Source: Vibrio maerlii
GTDB lineage: Bacteria; Pseudomonadota; Gammaproteobacteria; Enterobacterales; Vibrionaceae
DNA: 64,000 bases
Reading direction: 5' to 3'
Assembly: GCF_003415655.1 (NCBI RefSeq)
Contig: NZ_QRHC01000002.1
Coordinates: 558,008-622,007, forward strand
The notes below the pieces were generated by a model. The model did not search any database. It saw nothing but the letters and a program-made list of their open reading frames with translations, and had not been told where the DNA came from. The translations under genes were made by a program, and so were the position numbers. Within the stretch, counting starts at the first letter, position 1; every line of letters starts with the position of its first letter. Of the stretch, positions 28,179 to 35,544 are shown one piece after another.

Positions 28179-29210
28179 CTATAAATTCTTGGGTTGTATC
28201 CGGTAAGGTAACGTTTGATGACCTCGCCATTGACTGATGAGCATTGAACCATCACTGAGAGGTAATACGTCATGAATGTGTGCAAACGGCGAGTCACTTA
28301 AAGCGTTCAGTGGTTGTAAGGAATCGTCGATATACTCAGGTTTTTGCGCTCCAATCGCCTCCACGACTCTCCCTTGCTTGTCTAATACGATGACAAACCC
28401 GCTTTCATCAAGTCGGTTAGCGTAGTTGGTTAGGTCATCATCACTCACTATTGGGCCCGACCAGCATACTCCTGAATATAGGTGGTCACCGTTTATCACA
28501 GCTCGGCAAGGATAAGCCCCCGGTAAATGGGTGCTGTGAACAAACTCACCCGTTAAAGTGAAGTGTTTGAACTTGGATTGTTTTCTCGAAGACACAACGA
28601 GTAAAGGGTTGCCGTTTATGTCGGTAAATCGTGGGTCGATAGTAATACCATGCGGATTTATAAGTGAAGCGTTATCTGGTGCTAACTCACTACCACCAAA
28701 AGAGAATTGATACTCACCCTGTTGGGTGAAACTATGTATGTAGCTTGCTCCATAACCGTCTGCGATGTAGATGTCTCCATTTGGAGCAACACAGGTTTCG
28801 GTCGGGTTATAGGTCAGCTCATCAGGATAAATTCCTAGTTCAAATGGATTGGCAAACGTGTGTAGAACATTACCTTTTAAGTCGGTTTTTACCACCTCGC
28901 CTAGGCCTTTTTTAACGATACCATCGATCTCCGTAACTCCTGTCTGAGTAATCAACAAGTACTCATGTTCACCTTGTTCGAACAAGGTTAAACCGTGACA
29001 TCCATCGTAGCCCAAGGTCCAACTCTCAAGGAAGTCGCCCTCTGGAGAGAAAATGATGATGTTGTTGTCTGGGTGATCGGCGGATAGAAAAATGCGCCCA
29101 TCTTTGCTCTGTGCCAGCTCGTGGCAGTTATCAATCTTGATATGCTCAGGAACGCTAGCCCACTGATTATCAACAATAAAATTGTCTTTGGTTGTCGGAG
29201 TAACAGGCAT
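28179..29210 (-). CDS. NHL-type six-bladed beta-propeller protein
   Basis: The protein is 343 aa, with repeated beta-propeller blades of NHL character: KDGRIFLSADHPDNNIIIFS, PNGDIYIADGYGASYIHSFT and NPHGITIDPRF. No signal peptide is seen, so it should be cytoplasmic. Propellers of this family include lactonases, peptidyl-glycine lyase relatives and scaffolds, and no catalytic motif decides between them. It is divergent from the dioxygenase gene 105 bp away and shares its operator-containing control region. I infer a role in the same pathway. A GAGGAAG ribosome-binding site precedes the ATG. Confidence 0.8.
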   Translation of the reverse strand: MPVTPTTKDNFIVDNQWASVPEHIKIDNCHELAQSKDGRIFLSADHPDNNIIIFSPEGDFLESWTLGYDGCHGLTLFEQGEHEYLLITQTGVTEIDGIVKKGLGEVVKTDLKGNVLHTFANPFELGIYPDELTYNPTETCVAPNGDIYIADGYGASYIHSFTQQGEYQFSFGGSELAPDNASLINPHGITIDPRFTDINGNPLLVVSSRKQSKFKHFTLTGEFVHSTHLPGAYPCRAVINGDHLYSGVCWSGPIVSDDDLTNYANRLDESGFVIVLDKQGRVVEAIGAQKPEYIDDSLQPLNALSDSPFAHIHDVLPLSDGSMLISQWRGHQTLPYRIQPKNL

Positions 29211-29286
29211 CTTTCTTCCTCTAGTAAAGAGATGATTTCACGTTTGTAACGAATTTGTAGTTGCACAAGATAACAAATTTGTTTAA

Positions 29287-29300
29287 TTTGTAAATACAAA
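29287..29300 (+). promoter_or_regulatory. GntR/HutC-type operator between the propeller and dioxygenase genes
   Basis: TTTGTAAATACAAA has 6-bp perfect arms, lies 15 bp before the dioxygenase ATG and contains the inverted core TGTATTTACA. A weak promoter (TTGCAC at 29261, TAATTT at 29284) would be covered by it. Confidence 0.75.
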
Positions 29301-29315
29301 TAAGGAGAAAGATCA

Positions 29316-30116
29316 ATGGCTACTTCAACTATCGAACCATGCTCAACCCTAGACCGCCCATCCGAGAAAAAGTTAGAGACGCTTTACGACCAATATCGTA
29401 AAGAGGGCTTCGTACTGCCTAAGCAACCACTTTTTAGTGAGCCAGACTTTGCTGAGCTAAAAGCTATTTTTGAGTCACTGCTAGATGGTAAGGGCGATAT
29501 GCGTGCGGACGAACTGAACCGTCCTCACTATGAAGACCCGCGTTTGTTCAAGTTCTTAGCATCTGAGCCTGTGCTTGATTTAGTAGAGTCGATTATTGGT
29601 CCAAACATTGGGCTATGGAGTAGCCACTTTATTTGCAAAGAACCCTTCACCGGGCGCAAGACACCATGGCATGAGGACTCGAAATACTGGGAAGGCCGTA
29701 TCGACAGAATGGATAAGCTCGCAACCATATGGCTGGCGATTGATCCATCTAAAAAAGAAAATGGTTGTATGCGAGTGATCCCTGGAACACACGTACGTGA
29801 AGAAAATTTTGAGTATGTATCAGTCGATAAAGCGACGCACACCTTCTCAACAGAGCTGCACGGTCGTTACTTTAATGAGGAAGATGCGGTTTACTTTGAG
29901 CTTGAACCAAATCATTGCTCTATCCACGATGGACGTATATTCCATGGCGCTTTGCCGAACACGAGCGCCATGCGTCGATGTGGCTATACAATGCGTTATG
30001 TCTCTTTGGAGTGTCAGATCAATCAAGACCACCCGGACAATGAAACGCACCGCTTATATCACCTGCGTGGTGAGAACGTTGCTAATAATAAGGTTGAGCA
30101 GCCACCGAAGTTTTAA
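29316..30116 (+). CDS. PhyH-family Fe(II)/2-oxoglutarate dioxygenase
   Basis: This is a non-haem iron oxygenase that uses O2 and 2-oxoglutarate to hydroxylate a small molecule. The facial triad is visible as H119-x-D121 (PWHEDSKYW) and H210 (DGRIFHGALPN), followed by RR at 220-221 for 2-oxoglutarate binding; 266 aa. A strong AAGGAG ribosome-binding site is present. It stands alone on the plus strand and is flanked by an operator upstream and a bidirectional terminator downstream. Family members include phytanoyl-CoA, ectoine and phosphonate hydroxylases; the substrate here is unknown. The context suggests a PTS-derived or related compound. Confidence 0.88.
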   Translation: MATSTIEPCSTLDRPSEKKLETLYDQYRKEGFVLPKQPLFSEPDFAELKAIFESLLDGKGDMRADELNRPHYEDPRLFKFLASEPVLDLVESIIGPNIGLWSSHFICKEPFTGRKTPWHEDSKYWEGRIDRMDKLATIWLAIDPSKKENGCMRVIPGTHVREENFEYVSVDKATHTFSTELHGRYFNEEDAVYFELEPNHCSIHDGRIFHGALPNTSAMRRCGYTMRYVSLECQINQDHPDNETHRLYHLRGENVANNKVEQPPKF

Positions 30117-30170
30117 TTTTTTATGTTTTACACTGCAAATTCAATGGTTTGGAGTGCCGATAACTGATAG

Positions 30171-30210
30171 CAAAAACGGCGTGACTTTAATTGACTCACG
30201 CCGTTTTCGT
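30171..30210. terminator. Terminator between dioxygenase and gntR
   Basis: A 12-bp stem (30173-30184 with 30196-30207) has A and T runs on both sides, between convergent genes, so it should act in both directions. Confidence 0.85.
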
Positions 30211-30231
30211 ATGTGAAGCAGAATATTAGGC

Positions 30232-30918
30232 TTAACGAATGGACACGGTTGTTAGCTCGTTAGAGGCTAAGGTCTCGATTGTGTATTGTGCTAATACTGA
30301 ATGCAGCAGATATACGTTGTGTTCAATCACGAGTGTCACGTGGTTAGGTTCAACGCGCAGTAAGAATGCCTCTTTTTCGTTAACGATTTTGCCAGATACG
30401 GTTTTAGCGTCGTGACTGATATTCTTACCCGCTTCATTCTCGATATAGCTCAAAACAGAATGCTCACAATAGGCTTCTTTAAAATCAGGGAAAAGACTCA
30501 CAGGCATCCACGTTTCTTCTAGCATCGCAGGTTCACCATTGATAATTCGCATGCGTTTATAGTGGTAGAGCGTGGTGCCTGCTTCGAGCTTGAACTTCTT
30601 CGCTAGCTCAGTATTTGCTTGAACTTGGGTAAACTCGAGGACGATATTTTTGAGATCGGTTTCTTTATTGATGCGCTCGGAAATACTGGTCAGGTTGTTG
30701 TCTTGGTAGAATTCTGGTGGGTTTACAAACATCCCCGAACCCTGGCGAGAGTGAACAAAAGACTCTTGCTTCAGCTTTTCGATTGCTTTACGTAATGTTG
30801 GGCGACTCACGCCAAACTTGTCCGCAAGCGCATGCTCACCATCCAATTGTGACCAAGCAGGGTAGATATTGTTGACGATATCTGACTTTATCGCTTGGTA
30901 AACCTCTACATATTTCAT
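30232..30918 (-). CDS. GntR/HutC-family regulator with UTRA domain
   Basis: This one-component transcription factor has an N-terminal winged helix (DGEHALADKFGVSRPTLRKA at about 26-45, then VHSRQGSGMFV) and a C-terminal UTRA ligand-binding domain (ANTELAKKFKLEAGTTLYHY onward); 228 aa. HutC-type members bind sites of the form TGTA-N2-TACA, which is what is found in front of the PTS gene, the dioxygenase and the glycyl-radical gene. UTRA ligands are often phosphorylated sugars or polyols. It is divergent from the glycyl-radical gene and is the obvious local regulator of this set. Confidence 0.9.
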   Translation of the reverse strand: MKYVEVYQAIKSDIVNNIYPAWSQLDGEHALADKFGVSRPTLRKAIEKLKQESFVHSRQGSGMFVNPPEFYQDNNLTSISERINKETDLKNIVLEFTQVQANTELAKKFKLEAGTTLYHYKRMRIINGEPAMLEETWMPVSLFPDFKEAYCEHSVLSYIENEAGKNISHDAKTVSGKIVNEKEAFLLRVEPNHVTLVIEHNVYLLHSVLAQYTIETLASNELTTVSIR

Positions 30919-31077
30919 ATCAATCGTTTCTTTCTTTTCTCTTAACAGTCACTTATCTGCTTAAGTCAGCTGTTAACACATATTTCTCATTGAAGCGTAA
31001 AGATAGCTTCATTTATTTGTAACATGCTATCAGATAACCCTTTTTCAGAGTAGTGAAAAGGAGCTGGTGTTCAATTT

Positions 31078-31091
31078 ATGATCGAGATCAT
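31078..31091 (+). promoter_or_regulatory. FNR-like box upstream of the glycyl-radical gene
   Basis: ATGATCGAGATCAT contains TGAT-N4-ATCA, eight of ten positions of the FNR consensus. Its centre is about 41 bp upstream of a start point near 31126, the class II activating position. Confidence 0.6.
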
Positions 31092-31113
31092 CAATGAAGA
31101 GTTTGCTGTTATA

Positions 31114-31127
31114 TTTGTATTTACATA
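31114..31127 (+). promoter_or_regulatory. GntR/HutC-type operator in front of the glycyl-radical gene
   Basis: TTTGTATTTACATA contains the core TGTATTTACA (31116-31125). It is 50 bp upstream of the start codon and overlaps the -10-like TATATT (31110-31115) and predicted start point, so binding would block transcription. Confidence 0.75.
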
Positions 31128-31176
31128 TTTTTAGTGTGGGTTTATCTTGGCTACATAGCTTCGAGAGGAACCCACT

Positions 31177-33489
31177 ATGCCAGATACAATCGATAATAAG
31201 TCAGCAAAAATCGACAATAACCCAAGCCAAGTCGACGTAAATAAGAAGATCCCATGTGAAAAGGATGCGCTAACTCAGCTACAGGTGATGGAAGCCTATA
31301 CTCATGCACACCAAAGTGAGTTGGATATTTACCAGCGTGAAGTGAAATGTCTTGAGCAACTTTATCCTGTTTTGTTTAGACAAATTGAGGATGAAGACTG
31401 TGTTGTAGGCCGTGTTGATGCGTTGACGATCGGTTTTGGTAGTGTGACATCAGTGGGTGGCGTGGGGCACTACTGTAACTTTGACAAGCTGGAATCGTTC
31501 AAAGCTGAGTTAGAAGAATCTGAGCATCAACGTGTTGATGCGCTGCTCAAATACTGGGAGACCAATGACACACGCTCTATCTATTTCCGCCAAACATTGA
31601 ATGACTCGACTCTCGGTAAATTCGTTGATGTAAATTACCCAGCAATCGCAACGGCTCGCTTAAGTGGCATGTATTTGGATTACAACAAGCTTATCGACAA
31701 CGGCATTACTGGTATGCGAGCAATGATTTCCGATAAGCTCGCAACAGCGAAAGCGGCGGGTGACGAAAAGGCCCAATCACTGCACAAGGCGTTCTTAGGG
31801 TGTTTTGATATCTTGGAGCGAGTGATCGATCACCACATTATGCTTTGCGCTAAAGAGTTAGAGGCAACAGAAGATTTGTCACGCAAGCACCAAATGAACG
31901 ATCTTATCGATGCATTGAATGCGGTTCGCACTGATAAGCCGCAGACTTTCCTTCAAGGTATTCAGCTTTCTTGGTTATTCAGCATGTGTGCGGGTGTAGT
32001 GAACTACGGTCGTATGGATGATTACTTGGGTGATTTGCTGGTGGCCGATCTCGATGCAGGTCGAATCACAGAGCGACAAGCTATTAACTATATCCGTTCT
32101 CACTACCGACTGATCGAAGCGCGCAAGACGACAGTAAACGGTCGTGTTGTGGTTGGTGGTAAAGGTCGCCGTAATCCTGAAACAGCCGACGTGTACTGTC
32201 GTTTGTCGATCCAGGCAGTACGTGAAAACCAAGACACAGAACCACAATTTACGCTACGTATTTTCAAAGGCATGAACGAAGACGTTTACCAAGATGCGCT
32301 TGATGCTATCGGTGAAGGCCTGACTTACCCGATTCTGTACAACGATGATGTGAACATCCCTGCAGTGATGAAGTCTATGCAGATTTCAGAGCAAGACGCG
32401 GAGCATTACGTGCCGTTTGGATGTGGTGAGTTTGTTCTTTCTGGAAAAAGTGTTGGTACGCCAAACACCTGTATTAACATCTTGAAGATCTTAAATATCT
32501 CACTAACCGGTGGTATTGATTTCTGGGATGGCAAAGACAAGAGTGGCGGTACGGCACTTATTCAACCTGACCAAGTATCAAGTTTTGAAGACGTGATGCA
32601 AAACTACCGTGACCTGCTTGATTACTATATCGAGTTAACGTCCAAAGCTCAGGCGTTCTCTTACGAAGTGATGAACCAAGAGGTAGGCTTCTTGTTTACG
32701 AGCATCCTGACGGATGACTGTATTGGCCGCAGCAAAGCGTTGCTAGACGGCGGTGTTTACAAGCTAGGTGGTACCAATGAGACTTACGGTAATACCAACG
32801 CGTATGACTCATTAACAGCAATTAAACGCGTCATCTTTGAAGAGCAAAAGTACAGTTACCAAGAGTTGATTGAAGCCTTACGCGTCGATTTCGACGGCTA
32901 CGACCGCATGAAGTATGATCTGATTCAAGCGCCTAAATTTGGTAACGATGACGCTTATGTTGACGATATCGCTGTCGAGATGCATGAATACATCTGTAAT
33001 GGCATCAAAGATTCAGCTGCAAAGGTTGGTATGGATAGCTACTTGGTTGTGATCATTAACAACCAAGTAAACACAGAGTGGGGACGTGCAACCAGCGCCT
33101 CTGCGGATGGTCGTCACCAAGGTGTTTACATGAGTAATGCCAACAATCCTCAAAGTGGCGCGGATAAAAATGGCCCGACAGCGATGTTGAATTCGCTCGT
33201 GAAACTAAAAGCAGATGTTCATGCTGGCTCCGTTCAGAACATGAAGTTCAGTAAGAACATGTATCAAGACAAACGCATGATTGTCGAGGCATTGCTAGAT
33301 GGGTATTTTGAGCAAGGCGGTCCACAAATCATGGTGAGCGTTGTCGGTAAGGGTGAGCTTGAAGATGCGTATCACAACCCAGAGAAGTACCCGAACTTAG
33401 TGGTACGTGTGGGTGGTTTCAGTGCGCGCTTTGTCAATCTTGACCGTGATGTTCAGCTCGAGATCTTGAATCGTACTCTTAACGACTAA
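31177..33489 (+). CDS. Glycyl-radical enzyme, eliminase type, substrate unknown
   Basis: This is a PFL/dehydratase-fold enzyme of 770 aa that needs an activase to place a radical on G747 (RVGGFSARF near the C-terminus). The active-site loop reads FGCGEF, with thiyl residue C416 and E418. The Cys-x-Glu pair is the pattern of C-O or C-N bond-breaking eliminases (glycerol dehydratase, choline lyase) and not of pyruvate formate-lyase, which has Cys-Cys. The glycine between them is unlike the usual valine (CVE). An N-terminal extension of about 25 residues rich in D, N and K is present. The gene has an FNR-like box and a GntR operator, and its activase follows. Radical chemistry requires anaerobic conditions. 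Confidence 0.9.
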   Translation: MPDTIDNKSAKIDNNPSQVDVNKKIPCEKDALTQLQVMEAYTHAHQSELDIYQREVKCLEQLYPVLFRQIEDEDCVVGRVDALTIGFGSVTSVGGVGHYCNFDKLESFKAELEESEHQRVDALLKYWETNDTRSIYFRQTLNDSTLGKFVDVNYPAIATARLSGMYLDYNKLIDNGITGMRAMISDKLATAKAAGDEKAQSLHKAFLGCFDILERVIDHHIMLCAKELEATEDLSRKHQMNDLIDALNAVRTDKPQTFLQGIQLSWLFSMCAGVVNYGRMDDYLGDLLVADLDAGRITERQAINYIRSHYRLIEARKTTVNGRVVVGGKGRRNPETADVYCRLSIQAVRENQDTEPQFTLRIFKGMNEDVYQDALDAIGEGLTYPILYNDDVNIPAVMKSMQISEQDAEHYVPFGCGEFVLSGKSVGTPNTCINILKILNISLTGGIDFWDGKDKSGGTALIQPDQVSSFEDVMQNYRDLLDYYIELTSKAQAFSYEVMNQEVGFLFTSILTDDCIGRSKALLDGGVYKLGGTNETYGNTNAYDSLTAIKRVIFEEQKYSYQELIEALRVDFDGYDRMKYDLIQAPKFGNDDAYVDDIAVEMHEYICNGIKDSAAKVGMDSYLVVIINNQVNTEWGRATSASADGRHQGVYMSNANNPQSGADKNGPTAMLNSLVKLKADVHAGSVQNMKFSKNMYQDKRMIVEALLDGYFEQGGPQIMVSVVGKGELEDAYHNPEKYPNLVVRVGGFSARFVNLDRDVQLEILNRTLND

Positions 33490-33506
33490 TCTACTAACCT
33501 AGCGAT

Positions 33507-33530
33507 GGGGCTGCTTGTCAGCCCCTTTTT
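33507..33530 (+). terminator. Terminator between glycyl-radical enzyme and activase genes
   Basis: The stem GGGGCTG/CAGCCCC (33507-33513 with 33519-33525) is followed by five Ts. Partial read-through would give much less activase than enzyme, as expected for a catalytic activator. Confidence 0.85.
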
Positions 33531-33556
33531 GCTTATTCTCCTTCAGGTAAATCACC

Positions 33557-34459
33557 ATGCACGGCATAGTTTTCGATATTCAAAAGTTCAGTGTCAATGA
33601 TGGCCCCGGCGTTCGTACCGCGGTGTTTTTAAAAGGCTGTCAGATGAAATGTGTCTGGTGCCACAACCCTGAATCTTTGAGCGTTAAACCACAACTTTCT
33701 TTTTCAAAGGATAAGTGTGTGGGCTGCCGAGAGTGTGAAAAGGTTTGCCCTAAAGGTGTTCATTCGTTTGACGAACAAGGCACGCATAACGTTAACTTTG
33801 AAGATTGCGATGCTTGCGGGTTGTGTGTTGATGCTTGTATTCACAATGCACTAAAAGTGTATGGGAAAGAGCAAAGTGTCGATGATGTGTTTGCTGAGGT
33901 TATGAAAGACAAAATCTACTTTGATAAGTCTGGTGGCGGTGTGACGTTATCCGGTGGTGAGGCATTGAAGCAGTTTGATTTCTCTTTGGCACTAGCCAAA
34001 AAGTGTAAAGAAAACGGACTCCATGTGTGCATTGAAACCAATGGTGCCTCCAAGCCCGACCACTATCGTCAGATCGCCCCTTATGTAGATTTGTTCTTAT
34101 TTGATTACAAGGCGACAGGGGAGAAAACGCACAAAGAGCTAACTGGGCTATCCCGAGACTTCGTACAACAAAACCTTGCTTTACTTAATGAAATTGATGC
34201 TCAGGTGATATTACGCTGTCCTATTATCCCTGGGTATAACTTGTCTGAAGAACACTTGGCAGCCATCGCAGAACTTAGCTGCTCTATGCCTAATATCCAG
34301 AAGGTTGAAGTGTTGCCTTATCATAATTTTGGTAAAGGTAAGGCTGAAGAGATCGGTCGTGAATATGCAGTGGATGCTGAAGTGCCTGAAGGTGAACAGA
34401 TCGCCGCATGGTTAGATAAAATTAAAAGCTACGGTTCAATCAAGGTGACATTAACTTAA
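33557..34459 (+). CDS. Glycyl-radical enzyme activating protein (radical SAM)
   Basis: This radical S-adenosylmethionine enzyme abstracts hydrogen from the glycyl residue of its partner. The SAM cluster motif is C28-xxx-C32-xx-C35. Two ferredoxin-like inserts follow with C54, C57, C60, C64 and C84, C87, C90, C94, the three-cluster layout of eliminase activases rather than the short PFL activase. GGGVTLSGGEA (SAM contact) is near residue 126; 300 aa. It lies 67 bp after the glycyl-radical gene. Its stop codon overlaps the stop of the convergent attH-like gene in a shared TTAA. Confidence 0.94.
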   Translation: MHGIVFDIQKFSVNDGPGVRTAVFLKGCQMKCVWCHNPESLSVKPQLSFSKDKCVGCRECEKVCPKGVHSFDEQGTHNVNFEDCDACGLCVDACIHNALKVYGKEQSVDDVFAEVMKDKIYFDKSGGGVTLSGGEALKQFDFSLALAKKCKENGLHVCIETNGASKPDHYRQIAPYVDLFLFDYKATGEKTHKELTGLSRDFVQQNLALLNEIDAQVILRCPIIPGYNLSEEHLAAIAELSCSMPNIQKVEVLPYHNFGKGKAEEIGREYAVDAEVPEGEQIAAWLDKIKSYGSIKVTLT

Positions 34460-35544
34460 TACCCAGTGAGTTCCATGTAACCTTTGCCAGAATGTGTGCC
34501 TTTAAATAACACCGGGCCCTCCCAATAGGCTACATTGAGGGGCATTTTTGCTTTTGAGTTGATAGCAGAGAGTTCTATCTGAAGCTCTTGTGAGGGAATC
34601 GCTAGCCGCCACTCGGTTGGGTAACTACGTCCTTCAACGTTGGTGTTTTTTATGGGTTCCAACGCCATTTCATTTGGTTCAATATCTAGGTGATGGCCAT
34701 CTCTGTACATGATTCGCGCGTGGTTATAGCTGGCTTTTCCTGACTTAGAATCCCTCAGCTGGAAAAGCACCATGGTCGTATCTTCATCGAGCCTTAACGC
34801 GAACCAGTCCCAACCTTGTTGAGAGTCGAGTAAAAACTGCGAGCTCCATTCTCTATCAATCCAACCATCACCAGTAACTTGATGGGTCACTCCATCGATA
34901 GTGACGGTTCCTTCTACACTGATAAAAGGCTGGCTATAGTAATGGGAGGCCACACTGCCATCGGCACTTTTCTCACTATAGCCTTGATTACCTTGTTTTT
35001 GATAAGGGGCATCGCTGGTTAACACCAACTGATAGCCAAACTGGTCTGAACTCGCTTCAAGTGTTGCGGGGAACATATCTGTAGAACTTGAGCGCCATTG
35101 CCAATCATCAAGAAAGACTCTAAATGGCTCACTCTCGACGCCGGCAAGTTGTTTCTGACCGCGCGACCACTTCTCATCGGCATAATGTACCTGCGCCGTC
35201 GTCACCGCACTGTGTGCCATGTAGACTTGCTGGCTTCTCCATGCATTAGATTTTTTCGTGCCGTCTTTGGGAGGGGCGACGGCGAAACGAAATTGAGTCC
35301 ATTGCATACCGATGTCTTTGCCATTTTTATCGGTCAGGTTGGCGGTCAGGTACCACCATTCGTGACGATATTGATTATGGGCTTGATGGTCTTCTGGGAA
35401 GCTAATTTGAGTGCTTGGTTTGACTTGTGAATACTGAGTGTCGCTTTCCCCCAATACTGTCCCCATGCTTTGGGGCGTGGTTTGATCACAACCGACAAGG
35501 TGCATAAAAGAAGAAGTGAGTAACAGGGCGAAAAGTTTGTTCAT
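34456..35544 (-). CDS. AttH-like lipocalin/CrtC-fold lipoprotein
   Basis: This is a lipoprotein with lipobox LVGC (Cys19) and a two-domain CrtC/AttH lipocalin-like fold. HEWWYLTANL near residue 61 and DGWIDREWSSQ near residue 226 are the family landmarks. The length is 362 aa. AttH proteins are usually linked to an ABC exporter, as here: the start ATG overlaps the permease stop by one base (TAATG). It is predicted to sit at the outer face of the cytoplasmic membrane or the outer membrane and to handle a hydrophobic ligand. The ligand is unknown. Confidence 0.85.
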   Translation of the reverse strand: MNKLFALLLTSSFMHLVGCDQTTPQSMGTVLGESDTQYSQVKPSTQISFPEDHQAHNQYRHEWWYLTANLTDKNGKDIGMQWTQFRFAVAPPKDGTKKSNAWRSQQVYMAHSAVTTAQVHYADEKWSRGQKQLAGVESEPFRVFLDDWQWRSSSTDMFPATLEASSDQFGYQLVLTSDAPYQKQGNQGYSEKSADGSVASHYYSQPFISVEGTVTIDGVTHQVTGDGWIDREWSSQFLLDSQQGWDWFALRLDEDTTMVLFQLRDSKSGKASYNHARIMYRDGHHLDIEPNEMALEPIKNTNVEGRSYPTEWRLAIPSQELQIELSAINSKAKMPLNVAYWEGPVLFKGTHSGKGYMELTGY

